A stretch of DNA of 64,000 bases from Luoshenia tenuis. Lineage in GTDB: Bacteria > Bacillota > Clostridia > Christensenellales > GCA-900066905. The notes under the pieces were generated by a model. It saw only the letters and a list, made by a program, of their open reading frames with translations, did no database searches and had not been told where the DNA came from. Shown here in pieces: positions 24,796 through 34,038 of the stretch (position 1 is its first letter; each line of letters begins with the position of its first letter). The stretch is taken from positions 62,001-126,000 of the forward strand of contig NZ_JACRSO010000006.1 of NCBI RefSeq assembly GCF_014384745.1. The letters run 5' to 3'. The translations under genes and the position numbers were made by a program.

Positions 24796-25845
24796 ATGAC
24801 CATTGACGCGCTGATTGCCATCGCGCGGGAGCAGGGCTGCTCCGATATCCACCTAACAGAGGGAATGCCGGTCTCGCTGCGCCTGCACGGGAGCCTGGTG
24901 CCCTGCAGCGCAGCGCTGGAGGAGGGGCAGGTGCGGGAGATGATCCTTTCTCTGTGTGATGCGCGCAGACAAGAGGCGCTGGAGCGCGGGGAGGATCAGG
25001 ACTTTGCTTGGCAGGCACCCGATGGAACGCGCCAACGGGTGAACATTTACCGCCACCGGTTGGGCCTGGCGGCGGCTATCCGCCTGCTCAGCGACCATAT
25101 CCCTACCCTGGCGGAGCTGAACCTGCCGCCTGCGGTACAGCAGCTGGCCGATCAGCCCCGGGGGCTGATCCTGGTGACCGGCCCAACGGGCAGCGGTAAG
25201 TCTACCACGCTGGCCGCGATGATCGACCACCTATCCCGTACCCGCCCGGCGCATATCCTGACGGTGGAAGATCCGATCGAATATGTTTTTGCGCAAAACA
25301 GGGCGATGGTACACCAGCGCGAAGTGGGGGAAAACGTCCCCTCCTTTGCCAGCGCCCTGCGCTCTGCGCTGCGTGAGGACCCGGATATCATTCTGGTGGG
25401 CGAGATGCGGGATTATGAGACGATTTCTACCGCCGTTACCGCGGCGGAGACCGGGCACCTGGTGCTTTCGACTTTGCACACCACCGGCGCTGCGCAGACC
25501 ATTGACCGGATTGTGGATACCTGCCCGCCTCAGGGACAGCAGCAGATGCGCACGCAGCTTTCGCTGATCTTGCGGGGGGTAATCACTCAGCAGCTGTTGC
25601 CGCTGGCCTCGGGCGGAGGGCGCACGGTCGCTACCGAGATATTGATCGGCACCGATGCGGTGGGTAACCTGATCCGCGAGAACAAATGCCACCAGCTGGG
25701 TACGCTGATGCAATCCGGAGGGGCGCAGAGGATGCATACATTAAGCGCCAGCCTGGCCGCCTTAGTCCGCCAGGGCAAGATCACCCGGGAGACCGCGCTG
25801 CAGTACGCAGCGGATGCCGGCGACCTGCGCCAGTACCTGGATTGA
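24796..25845 (+). CDS. pilT: Type IV pilus retraction ATPase PilT
   Basis: 349 residues, the length of PilT. An N-terminal PAS-like domain (SDIHLTEGMPVSLRLHGSL) precedes Walker A GPTGSGKSTTLA (about 129), ILTVEDPIEY (Asp box), ILVGEMRDYETI (Walker B) and the HLVLSTLHTTGA His box. It disassembles the pilus and powers twitching or DNA uptake. Its presence means the pilus is likely retractile. The gene lies 12 bp after pilB with AGGAGG upstream. No tetracysteine is present, as expected. Confidence 0.95.
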   Translation: MTIDALIAIAREQGCSDIHLTEGMPVSLRLHGSLVPCSAALEEGQVREMILSLCDARRQEALERGEDQDFAWQAPDGTRQRVNIYRHRLGLAAAIRLLSDHIPTLAELNLPPAVQQLADQPRGLILVTGPTGSGKSTTLAAMIDHLSRTRPAHILTVEDPIEYVFAQNRAMVHQREVGENVPSFASALRSALREDPDIILVGEMRDYETISTAVTAAETGHLVLSTLHTTGAAQTIDRIVDTCPPQGQQQMRTQLSLILRGVITQQLLPLASGGGRTVATEILIGTDAVGNLIRENKCHQLGTLMQSGGAQRMHTLSASLAALVRQGKITRETALQYAADAGDLRQYLD

Positions 25846-25872
25846 GCGATATTAATACTTGGAAGTGGATGG

Positions 25873-28800
25873 ATGAAAGCAGACAAGAGGCAATTGCATA
25901 AGGGCTTTACACTGGTGGAGGCCATCGTCACAGTGACGATTCTGGCGATTTTGGCAGCTGCGGCGGTGCCGGGCATCGTCAACTATATTACTTTAGCCCA
26001 GCAAAGAGCCAGAAATGAGACCGCGCGTACCGTGTTTATGGCGGCCCAGAGCGCGCTGACCAACCGCTATGGCAACGGGCAGACCCAACCGGCGGAAGGC
26101 AGTGTGGCGCTGCAAGATATTGCCCCGGCGCTGCCCCAGCAGGAGATCGACCAGAATAGCGATAATATCGGCTTTTTGCGTTTAGATCAGGGTCAGGGGG
26201 CCGCAGGCCAGGCTTTGTACGATCTGCTGGAACCCTATATTGCCGACAAGACGGTTTTGAATCAGTCGATCCTGATTGAATTTAATGTGCTAAACGGAAA
26301 TATGCTCTCCGCATTTTACAGCGATACTTCAGCGCCCTTAGGCTACGCAGGGGCTGGCTACAACGTGACCGACCGAACGCAGGATAACCTTGCGGCCAAC
26401 CGTACGGGCTATTATGGCGTGGACGGTACGGGCAAGGCCAGCGCGGTAGAGCAGATTGGAGATGTGGAGATCGCGCTTGTGGACTATACCGGGCAGGCGG
26501 CGGGGCATAACATCAATGGCGGCGCCAATTACGGAATTTTGACGCTGGAATGCCTGCTGCCGCAAAACCGGGGCGCTGATTTTGCGTATGACATTACCCT
26601 TAAACCCGCCAATGGGATGGAGGAGAGCCTGCATATCGTTGAAAAAGAGGGAGCGGACAGCGGCCTTTCGCTGGAGGCTATCGGCACGAACCTGACGCTG
26701 GAATACGCGCTGCAAAATCCCTTTGAAGTGACCCGGGCAGATGGAACGGTGCGCCATGTAGCGGCTTATCTGACGGAGGAAGGGGACCGGGAATTGCTGG
26801 TTGTGGTGCTGGACGCGGTATACCCCGGGATGAGCATCGCCGAGAATTATCCCAATATCCAGCCGGGCGCCTTAACGGCCTCCCTTACGGTATCCAGCGG
26901 CGCGCAGAGCAAAAGCGCCAATGCCGGCATGGTGCACGCTTATTATGCCGACGAGACCCAGACGGGTGACACGGTGACCTATGGCGTTGCCAGCGTGCGG
27001 CACCTGCATAACATTCGCTATAAGGCGGCCGCCGGTTTTGTGCAAAGGCAGGATATCGCCATGACGGATCATGCGGGCAGGCCGTTGCTTTGGCAGCCCA
27101 TTGGCGATGCCGCGGGGCAGAGCGATACCGGTTTTAAGGGCAGTTATTCCGGCTCGGACGAGGCGGGCAACGCCTATGCGCTGCAGGACCTGACTGTGGA
27201 TGGCGAACGGGCGGGCCTTTTTGATGGGCTATCGCAAACGGCGCAGGTTAAGGATATTGCCCTGACCTATACGGAGGGCTATTTGGAGCGCTTTGACGCG
27301 GCGGATGAGACGGCGCGGCAAGCGTATTTTATCAATGGGGAGAAGCTAGCCGGCGGCATTGCGGCGTACAATGCGGGAAAGATCGAGCATTGTATGGTGG
27401 ATGGACGCGTGACCTCCGGCGCAAGTGAAGGCCAGGCCGGCGGTATTGCCGGGCAGAATGACGGCGGGTCCATCACCTTAAGTGTGAATGGGGCAGATGT
27501 CAGCGCGGGTAAGCTGGCAGGAGGCATCGCGGCGGGGAACCTAGGCAAGGGCAGCGTGGAGAGCTGTACGGTATTGTGTGACGTGCAGGCGCACGAAAGC
27601 GCAGGTTACGCCGGAGGGATCGTAGGGGCCAATGAGCAAAGGGCCGCCGTTCTCAAATGCATGGCCGCCGCCAATGTTCAGGCGGGAAAAGCAGCCGGCG
27701 GCGTGGCGGCTAGCAGCCAGGGTGAACTGCGTTACTGCGAGGTAGGTACCGCCAGCGGTCTGCAAGAGGGGGCGCCGGCCATCGTCGGCACGCCCTACTT
27801 TGGCGCCTATGCCGATGGCAGCCAATCGGATTACAAGCCGGACCGGGGAACGGTACAAAACAATATCTTTACCATCAGCGCCACGGGCAAGGGCGCGCGG
27901 GCCGGCGGTATTGCTGGCGAGATGGCGGGCGGCTCCCTTTACTATTGCGTGAACGCGTCCAAAGTGGAAGCGGCCGATGCGGGAGACGCCGGCGGGCTGG
28001 TCGGGGTGACCGGAGAAAGCGGCGGCCTGGGCGTGCGCTCTAGCTATAATGCGGGAGACGTGGCGGGCGGCGCCACGGCCGGTGGACTGGTGGGCAGCCA
28101 CTCTAGCAAGATAGAGGATTGCTATAATACCGGGCTTGTAAATGTGAGGACAAAGCTGTCCACTGAATATGGATTCAGCGCTTATGTCGTGGATGAGGCG
28201 CTGCACCCAGAGGCGCTATCCGGCGGGCTGGCGGGGATCAACCACGGATCTATCGCCCGCGCTTACAACGCCCAATATGTGGGGGATGCGTTTGGCGGCG
28301 CGGTGGGCCTAAACCTTGCGGATATGGAAGGGTGCGCATTTTTGCAGAACATGCACAACCGCACGGCGCTCTGCCGCACACAGATAGATGGGGAACCAAA
28401 GCAGCTGACGGGTGTAGAGATGTTGGACGCGAAAACCCTGCGGCAAAGCCGGATGGGGCAACTGCTGCCCAACGCGCAGGGGAATGGCGTTGGCGTCTAT
28501 GAATACCCTTATCCCTATCTCAATGTGAAGGATTCAGACTGTGCGCTGGCCGCTGGCTTCCATCGTACGCCCTATCAGATGGTGCTGGAGGACGTGGCGC
28601 GGGTGCGCATTGCGGAAAAAGAGGGCGGCCTGTTGGAAGTGCACTTTATGTTCCGCGAAAAGGCGGCCGACCTTGTACTGCATACCGACCAGGGCGATGT
28701 GGTTTTCGCCATTGATGAAACGACCCGCCGTAAGGCGGAACAATTCAGCGCCATTGATTACGGACAGGGGCTGCACGCCACCATGGGCTGGTATGGCAAC

Positions 28801-29523
28801 TTAGCGGGCGATACGGATTACGCTTATTGTGACGGCGCGGCCATGCGGCTGAATGCCGAAAGTCCGGACTATGCGGATGGCTACCGCTATGAATTTGTGC
28901 TGTGGATCAGCTGGCCCAAGGGCGGCGCGCAGGATAACCAATATCTGCCCGAAAAAGCGGCCTCCTGCACCGCAAAGCTATACCCCTACGGAAAGGGCGG
29001 CGGGCAAGATGAGCTGCCCTGGGCCCAGAGCCAGGAGGTGACCACCACCTATGAAGGCCAGCAGCCGGATGATCTGGTTACGAGTGAACAGAGCCGGGAG
29101 CGGACCACGGCGATCCACTTCTGGCTGCCGGAAGGGCAGATAGATGAGGTGCTTAAGATCGAGCTGACTTTTCTATTCCAAAATGGGGAGGAAACCTTCT
29201 CCATCAAGCCGGAAATGCTGCGCCAGCCCTACCGTACAGACGGCGTTGGCCAGGCGATACAGGCTTGGAATGGAGGCCGCGGGCCGGTAGATTCCATTGC
29301 GGGCGGCGGCAGCCATCAGTATCCGTTCTACGAGCAGGCGCCTTCGGCCAATTCGGGCTACAGGGAATATGTGGCTGTACTGCTGTGGGATGAGGCGGGC
29401 AACCAGGGGTGGAATGGCCTTTCCGGCCTGGGCAAGCCTTTCCAGGTCAAGCTCAGCTATACTTTGGCGGATGGTTCCGGGTTTGAATACCTCTCTCCGC
29501 CGTATGAAGGGGTGCAAAAGTGA
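25873..29523 (+). CDS. Giant prepilin with GLUG-type repeats (putative pilus-borne adhesin)
   Basis: 1216 residues. The start is a class III signal, KGFTLVEAIVTVTILAILAAAAVPGI (split KG / FTLVEA), so PilD should process it and it can enter the pilus. After about 450 residues of beta-rich sequence with no recognised domain, about ten Gly-rich repeats of the GLUG type lie between residues 490 and 820 (for example LAGGIAAYNAGKIEHC, AGGIAGQNDGG, AGGLVGSHSSKIEDCYN). These would form a beta-helix. A further unrecognised beta-rich domain of about 390 residues ends the protein. Normal pilins have 120-200 residues, so this is roughly eight times the usual size. It is followed, by four-base overlap, by minor pilin genes. 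A tip or surface adhesin is the best guess (inference). Confidence 0.85.
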   Translation: MKADKRQLHKGFTLVEAIVTVTILAILAAAAVPGIVNYITLAQQRARNETARTVFMAAQSALTNRYGNGQTQPAEGSVALQDIAPALPQQEIDQNSDNIGFLRLDQGQGAAGQALYDLLEPYIADKTVLNQSILIEFNVLNGNMLSAFYSDTSAPLGYAGAGYNVTDRTQDNLAANRTGYYGVDGTGKASAVEQIGDVEIALVDYTGQAAGHNINGGANYGILTLECLLPQNRGADFAYDITLKPANGMEESLHIVEKEGADSGLSLEAIGTNLTLEYALQNPFEVTRADGTVRHVAAYLTEEGDRELLVVVLDAVYPGMSIAENYPNIQPGALTASLTVSSGAQSKSANAGMVHAYYADETQTGDTVTYGVASVRHLHNIRYKAAAGFVQRQDIAMTDHAGRPLLWQPIGDAAGQSDTGFKGSYSGSDEAGNAYALQDLTVDGERAGLFDGLSQTAQVKDIALTYTEGYLERFDAADETARQAYFINGEKLAGGIAAYNAGKIEHCMVDGRVTSGASEGQAGGIAGQNDGGSITLSVNGADVSAGKLAGGIAAGNLGKGSVESCTVLCDVQAHESAGYAGGIVGANEQRAAVLKCMAAANVQAGKAAGGVAASSQGELRYCEVGTASGLQEGAPAIVGTPYFGAYADGSQSDYKPDRGTVQNNIFTISATGKGARAGGIAGEMAGGSLYYCVNASKVEAADAGDAGGLVGVTGESGGLGVRSSYNAGDVAGGATAGGLVGSHSSKIEDCYNTGLVNVRTKLSTEYGFSAYVVDEALHPEALSGGLAGINHGSIARAYNAQYVGDAFGGAVGLNLADMEGCAFLQNMHNRTALCRTQIDGEPKQLTGVEMLDAKTLRQSRMGQLLPNAQGNGVGVYEYPYPYLNVKDSDCALAAGFHRTPYQMVLEDVARVRIAEKEGGLLEVHFMFREKAADLVLHTDQGDVVFAIDETTRRKAEQFSAIDYGQGLHATMGWYGNLAGDTDYAYCDGAAMRLNAESPDYADGYRYEFVLWISWPKGGAQDNQYLPEKAASCTAKLYPYGKGGGQDELPWAQSQEVTTTYEGQQPDDLVTSEQSRERTTAIHFWLPEGQIDEVLKIELTFLFQNGEETFSIKPEMLRQPYRTDGVGQAIQAWNGGRGPVDSIAGGGSHQYPFYEQAPSANSGYREYVAVLLWDEAGNQGWNGLSGLGKPFQVKLSYTLADGSGFEYLSPPYEGVQK

Positions 29524-30095
29524 TCGGGCGGTTTAAAAAATGGATGAGCGGCCAGCGCGGTGGAGAATCGATGATCCTAGCGCTGATCCTCCTGTTCCTG
29601 TTTTTGCTGATCGGCGTATCGGTCCTGACGGCGGCCTCGGCCAGCGTAGGTACCGCGACCCAGCGCATACAGGACCGGCAGACCTATTACTATGCCCGCT
29701 CGGTATTGGATACGTTGGATGAGACCTTGCAGCACGGCCAGCTGGGCCATAAACTGCGGGATGACGCGGTAACCGAGCTTATGAGCTCGGGCAAAGAGGA
29801 GATCGACCTGCGCCATACCCTTGCACCGGTGGTAGACGCGCCCAATGACGAATGCGGCGTGACTGGGTTGACCTTGAACTACGCCGGCAAGGCGGCGGTT
29901 ATGAAAAGAGATGGAGAGGGACAGATAACCGAATATTCTGTTGCCATCGACCAGCTGGAAATGGCCTTTACGGTGACCTACCGGGGCCAGGAATACCGGA
30001 TGCAGGCGGTTTACAGCTGCCGGATGTGGGCCGTAAAGGAAGAGGGGGAAGGGCGGTGGGACGAAAAGTGGACCGTGCAGGATTTAAGACAGTGA
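29520..30095 (+). CDS. PilX-like minor pilin-associated membrane protein
   Basis: 191 residues. GTG start overlaps the giant prepilin stop by four bases (GTGA). The N-terminus has GQRGGESMILALILLFLFLL: a Gly-Glu-Ser step into a single hydrophobic helix, resembling PilX-type minor pilins rather than the FTLVE consensus. Tyr-rich helix (QTYYYARSVLDTLDETL) and a globular C-terminus with two Cys follow. It is probably part of the minor pilin priming complex, by position between two prepilins. No confident family match beyond that. Confidence 0.65.
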   Translation: MIGRFKKWMSGQRGGESMILALILLFLFLLIGVSVLTAASASVGTATQRIQDRQTYYYARSVLDTLDETLQHGQLGHKLRDDAVTELMSSGKEEIDLRHTLAPVVDAPNDECGVTGLTLNYAGKAAVMKRDGEGQITEYSVAIDQLEMAFTVTYRGQEYRMQAVYSCRMWAVKEEGEGRWDEKWTVQDLRQ

Positions 30096-30415
30096 TGCGC
30101 CAGGCGCTGGGATGCCGGGGCGAAACGCTGGTGGAGGCCATCGTCAGCTTTGCGGTGATTCTGATCGTTTTGTTGGGGGCGACGGTTTTAGTTCAAAGCG
30201 CCATAAACTTAAACCGGCGCGCCTATGAGAGCATGGAGGCGCTGGAAATGGATATGGCCGCCATCGAAAAAGATAACGGCCCCACCAGCGCCGCAGCGCC
30301 GGATGGCGCACTGCGCCTAAGCGTTGGCGATGTGCTGATCGATGTACCGGTCCTGCAAAAAGAGCAGGGGCAGCTGCGGTATTTTATGCCCATACCAGGG
30401 GGGATAGCGCCATGA
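30095..30415 (+). CDS. Minor prepilin (PilV/GspI-like)
   Basis: 106 residues from the ATG at 30095, which overlaps the preceding stop by one base (GTGATG; a GTG at 30092 is also possible). The leader MRQALGCRG is followed by ETLVEAIVSFAVILIVLLGATVLV. The cleavage Gly is present but the residue after it is Glu rather than Phe, and the +5-like Glu is retained in LVEA. A short soluble domain follows. The very small size and the operon place suggest a minor pilin of the initiation complex. Confidence 0.7.
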   Translation: MRQALGCRGETLVEAIVSFAVILIVLLGATVLVQSAINLNRRAYESMEALEMDMAAIEKDNGPTSAAAPDGALRLSVGDVLIDVPVLQKEQGQLRYFMPIPGGIAP

Positions 30416-31359
30416 GAAAAGGAGGATTCACGCTGGTCGAAGCCATTGTGGCGCTGGCGGTAGCGGCGATATTTTCACTTTGCGCTTCGATGCTGGTGGG
30501 GCCTATCCTGAAGATCTACCGGCAGGTAGCGACCCGCTCGGATGGACAGTTGATCGTCGGCAACGTGATGGATGCCATCCGCAAGGAGACGGCATATGCC
30601 CAATCGCTGACTGTGGCCGACGAGGTTACACTGGACCTGGGGGACGGTAAGATTACGCTGTCCCCGGAGGGGTACCTGGAAACGGATGGCGAGCTGGCCT
30701 TTGCCGAAGGTTATTATAATGGTAAAAAGCTGCAGATGACCTGCGCCCAAGCGGGGAAGGATCAGGCGGACGTGACGTTGTCAGTCTATACGCAGGACAG
30801 GGAACTGTGCCGCGTGAGCGCGCGGGTCAGCCCGCTGCGCAACGTGCTTGCGCGTACCTATAGTATTTATGAGCCGGAGGGTATGCGCCAGATCACTTTG
30901 GAAACGGCGAAGAACCATACGGGCTGGAACGCCAATAACGATATTTTTGCTGACGTATACCAGAATATCTACGGCGGAGCTGTGCCAGAGTATTCGATGG
31001 ACAACATCCTCTCTAAAGAACGGCGCCAGGCGCTGCTGGACGCGGCCACCGAACAATACGGGCCGTACAGCCCCAAGCTAAAACGCTATAAGGAGCTGCT
31101 CAACGATACCTATTATCTGGCGGTGGGCGTAACCAAGACCACGCTGGTGCCCATCGTTTATGTGACCAATTCGCCGGGAACGCTGAACAATCAGCCCCAT
31201 GCCTCAATGACCATGGTGTATTTTGATTATGCCTGGTATTTTCCGGCGGAGAATTCGGGCTATTACCTCCCGCAGTTTAACGGCAAGACTGAAGAGGAGA
31301 TTCGATCGCTTTTGGCGGATGAAACGCAGTGGATCCCGGTATCCAAGCTACGCGGATAG
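30412..31359 (+). CDS. Minor prepilin (PilW/GspJ-like)
   Basis: 315 residues with a canonical class III signal, MRKGG-FTLVEAIVALAVAAIFS, at the extreme N-terminus. The soluble domain is larger than usual (about 280 residues) and includes DAIRKETAYAQSLTVADE, typical of the PilW/GspJ helix-to-sheet transition, and a C-terminal segment with many Tyr. It overlaps the previous gene by four bases (ATGA). It is last in the pilus operon, followed by a strong terminator. Confidence 0.8.
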   Translation: MRKGGFTLVEAIVALAVAAIFSLCASMLVGPILKIYRQVATRSDGQLIVGNVMDAIRKETAYAQSLTVADEVTLDLGDGKITLSPEGYLETDGELAFAEGYYNGKKLQMTCAQAGKDQADVTLSVYTQDRELCRVSARVSPLRNVLARTYSIYEPEGMRQITLETAKNHTGWNANNDIFADVYQNIYGGAVPEYSMDNILSKERRQALLDAATEQYGPYSPKLKRYKELLNDTYYLAVGVTKTTLVPIVYVTNSPGTLNNQPHASMTMVYFDYAWYFPAENSGYYLPQFNGKTEEEIRSLLADETQWIPVSKLRG

Positions 31360-31378
31360 CCCTGTCACAAGAGAATCG

Positions 31379-31413
31379 AAAAGGCAGGATACCCTATGGG
31401 TATCCTGCCTTTT
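31379..31413. terminator. Bidirectional terminator ending the pilus operon
   Basis: A perfect 16-bp stem (31379-31394 with 31398-31413) and a TAT loop, with AAAA/TTTT at the stem ends. Also serves the DUF362 gene on minus. Confidence 0.88.
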
Positions 31414-31441
31414 GCATACCGATTGGATGGGAATGGAAATA

Positions 31442-32308
31442 TTAGTCCACGCAGATCAGCTCATACTTCCGGCTGCCCACGCCCAGCGCCGCGGCCGCCT
31501 CAACGGTGTGCACGCCGTTACGGGATTCGATCCGCTCGATCAGATCGGCCTTGCCGGGATCCTCCGAGCTATAGACCAGATCCAGACAAGCCTGATCCAG
31601 CGCCACCGGATCCAGCGAAGAGAGGATGCCGATATCCCCGATCTTGGGATCTTCGGCAACGGCGCAGCAATCACAGTCTACCGACATGTTGCACATGACA
31701 TTGATGAAGGCGATTTTATCCTTAAAATAGTCCATGATCGAGCGGTCCGCATCGGCCATAGCTTCCAGGAAAGAATCGTGGTCGGCCGTCCAAATCTCCT
31801 CGGGCTTGCCGGCGCCGTGGATATACGCCTTGCCAAAGGAGGAGGCAATACCGATGGAGATATTCTTCAGCGCGCCGCCAAAGCCACCCATGGGGTGCCC
31901 CTTAAAGTGGGAAAGGACCAACATCGAATCGTAATTGGCCAGGTGGCCGCCCACATAATTGGTCTTGATGCGCTTGCCGGAGGGAATGGGCAGCTGCATA
32001 TCGCCCTCTTCATCCAGAATATCGACCGTGGCGATCTGCGTCCAACCGTGCTGCTGCATGGTTTCCCAATGCGCTTTGGTGTTGTTGCGCTTGCCGTCAT
32101 AGGCCGTATTGGATTCGGTGATGGTGCCCTGCACGTGATCGACGATGGGCTTCATAAAATCAGGGCGGATAAAGTTTTGGTTGCCGATCTCGCCGGAGTG
32201 GACTTTGGCGGCCACCTTCCCGGGCAATTGGACGGATAAAACGTCAAACATCTTGATCATGGCTTCAGGCGTGATCGCTTTGGTAAAGTAGACCTTGGAT
32301 TTTTGCAT
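31442..32308 (-). CDS. DUF362 domain-containing protein
   Basis: 288 residues matching DUF362 across its length. Blocks seen are KVHSGEIGNQNFIRPDF, the GTITESNTAYDGKRNN segment, VLSHFKGHPMGGFGGALKN and a Cys cluster CNMSVDCDCCAV. There is no added 4Fe-4S ferredoxin domain, unlike longer DUF362 proteins. The biochemical role of DUF362 is not established; the cysteine cluster suggests metal or Fe-S binding (inference). It is monocistronic, with GGAG upstream and a MerR-type promoter, so it probably responds to a stress or small-molecule signal. Confidence 0.88.
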   Translation of the reverse strand: MQKSKVYFTKAITPEAMIKMFDVLSVQLPGKVAAKVHSGEIGNQNFIRPDFMKPIVDHVQGTITESNTAYDGKRNNTKAHWETMQQHGWTQIATVDILDEEGDMQLPIPSGKRIKTNYVGGHLANYDSMLVLSHFKGHPMGGFGGALKNISIGIASSFGKAYIHGAGKPEEIWTADHDSFLEAMADADRSIMDYFKDKIAFINVMCNMSVDCDCCAVAEDPKIGDIGILSSLDPVALDQACLDLVYSSEDPGKADLIERIESRNGVHTVEAAAALGVGSRKYELICVD

Positions 32309-32424
32309 GGCGATAATCTCCTTTTGTATGATTTATTTTTAAGTTTGTAAGGGTTCCGATGTCGAGCGGCTGCAGTGAGCCGCAGTATGAATTGAGCGTG
32401 AAAGGGTAACCGCGTACATGGAGT

Positions 32425-32455
32425 ATTATAGAACTTGGACTGTACTCTAAGTCAA
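32425..32455 (-). promoter_or_regulatory. MerR-family-regulated promoter (19-bp spacer with internal dyad) of the DUF362 gene
   Basis: Minus strand: TTGACT (32455-32450), a 19-bp spacer and a perfect TATAAT (32430-32425). The spacer region carries an imperfect 20-bp dyad ACTTAGAGTACAGTCCAAGT (32452-32433). A long spacer with the operator between the hexamers is the hallmark of MerR-family activation by DNA untwisting. No MerR gene lies in the window. Confidence 0.75.
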
Positions 32456-32805
32456 CTACTTTAGGCATTTTTGTGATGCGAAAATTTACGCTTTTTGTTG
32501 GGCCTTGGTTTTAAGATGCCATTTATAAGTCTGCTGCCCAAATGGACAGTCCTAGAATAGTTTCCATTCATACATTTATACTCAGCTAACTGAACAGGGA
32601 AAGGGCGCGTTGCCCTTTATCAGGGGCAGCTGGAATATCTTAGAAATACTTGGTATAATAAAACCAGTTTTTCACATAGGGCATATGCCAAATGCCCTGC
32701 TGGGAGAAGTGCCGTTTGCACCAAATGCTGATTAAAACCAGACGCGGTTAATATACTACTACGGAAGCGGCAGGTACGGCGGTACTAAGAATAAGGAGGC
32801 AATGT
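32456..32805 (+). promoter_or_regulatory. Gene-free region upstream of ctpA with extended -10 promoter and two small hairpins
   Basis: TGG-TATAAT (32651-32659) is a perfect extended -10 about 147 bases before ctpA. Small hairpins lie before it (AAAGGGC/GCCCTTT, 32600-32618) and after it (AGGGCAT/ATGCCCT, 32678-32698). No gene or known riboswitch is recognised. Confidence 0.5.
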
Positions 32806-34023
32806 ATGTATTCAAAACAATCGGTCGTGCGATTGGCGATCGTGCTGATCCTCGCCACGGCCATATTATCGGTGGGTGGGACGGTACTGGTCAGCAGTAT
32901 TTTGCAGTTATCCGGCGAACAGGTGGCAGTCAGCGCGGACGAGTACGCCTCGATCGAGCGATTTGCGCGCCTGGACGATGTGTACCAGCGCATTATGAAG
33001 AATTACTATGAAACGCCGGACGGCGAAAAGTTGATCAACGGAGCCATCAAAGGAATGGTGGAAGGACTGGACGACCCTTATTCGCGCTACTATACGCCTG
33101 AGGAATACACGGAGAGCCAACAGGATGCAGAAGGGCTGTACTATGGCATAGGCGTGGTGGTATCTATGGATAAGGATACGCATCAGCTCAACATCATTAA
33201 AGTCTATTCTGATACGCCTGCCCAGGAGGTAGACCTGCGAAAAGGCGATGTGATCACCTCCGTAGATGGGGCGGACTTGAGCGGAATGGAGCTAAGCCAG
33301 ATCACCGCGCTTATTAAGGGCGAGGAGTTATCCCAGGTGAAGCTGACGATTTTGCGGGACGGGCAGACCCTTGAAAAGACATTGACCCGCCGGCAGGTCA
33401 CGGTGGACCGGGTGGAGTGGCACATGATGGCGGATAACATCGGTTATATCCAGATATCCGAGTTCCGCGGCAATGCCCTGGAAAAGATGGAAGCGGCTAT
33501 CGCCGAGATGAAGGACAAAGGGGCAAAGGGCATCGTTTTGGATCTGCGGGATAACCCGGGCGGGATGATGGATATCGTAGTCCCCATTGCGGATATGCTG
33601 TTGCCCGAGGGGCTGATCGTCTACACAGAAGATGTGAACGGCAACCGCCGCGAGGAAAAGAGCGATGCAGAAATGCTGGGCCTGCCGCTGACAGTCCTTA
33701 TCAACGGGAATTCGGCCAGCGCCTCTGAGATTTTAGCCGGCGCGATTCAGGACTATGGGGCGGGGACGCTGATCGGCACCACAACCTACGGCAAAGGCAT
33801 CGTGCAATCCATCATGCCTTACAAGGAGGATGGCGCGGCGTTGCAGATCACGACCTCGCGCTATTTCACCCCCAATGGACGGAACATCCACGGCGAGGGC
33901 ATCGCCCCGGATATTACAGTTGAAATGCCGGAAGAGTTGCTGAAGAATCCCCAGGATCTTACAGAGGAGAACGACCCGCAACTGCAAAAGGCGCTGGAAG
34001 TATTGAAATCTGAAATCAAATGA
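32806..34023 (+). CDS. ctpA: S41-family C-terminal processing peptidase (CtpA/CtpB)
   Basis: 405 residues. A membrane helix (about 9-30) anchors the protein outside the cell membrane. It is followed by a helical N-terminal domain (DDPYSRYYTPEEY), a PDZ domain (about 105-190; VRKGDVITSVDG-like LRKGDVITSVDGADL) and the S41 protease core. The core has the Ser in NGNSASASEILAGA (about residue 305) and the Lys in GTTTYGKGIVQS (about 330), a Ser-Lys catalytic dyad. CtpB-type proteases cut the sporulation regulator SpoIVFA in Bacillus. The downstream PDZ membrane gene mirrors the Bacillus ctpB-minJ pair. GGAGG is six bases from ATG 32806. Confidence 0.93.
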   Translation: MYSKQSVVRLAIVLILATAILSVGGTVLVSSILQLSGEQVAVSADEYASIERFARLDDVYQRIMKNYYETPDGEKLINGAIKGMVEGLDDPYSRYYTPEEYTESQQDAEGLYYGIGVVVSMDKDTHQLNIIKVYSDTPAQEVDLRKGDVITSVDGADLSGMELSQITALIKGEELSQVKLTILRDGQTLEKTLTRRQVTVDRVEWHMMADNIGYIQISEFRGNALEKMEAAIAEMKDKGAKGIVLDLRDNPGGMMDIVVPIADMLLPEGLIVYTEDVNGNRREEKSDAEMLGLPLTVLINGNSASASEILAGAIQDYGAGTLIGTTTYGKGIVQSIMPYKEDGAALQITTSRYFTPNGRNIHGEGIAPDITVEMPEELLKNPQDLTEENDPQLQKALEVLKSEIK

Positions 34024-34038
34024 TAAAGGAAAGCGGAA

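Noticed and set aside
31223..32239. A 338-residue plus-strand frame spanning the end of the pilus operon and the DUF362 gene
   Set aside because: It crosses a perfect 16-bp terminator and is antisense to DUF362; composition is shadow-like.
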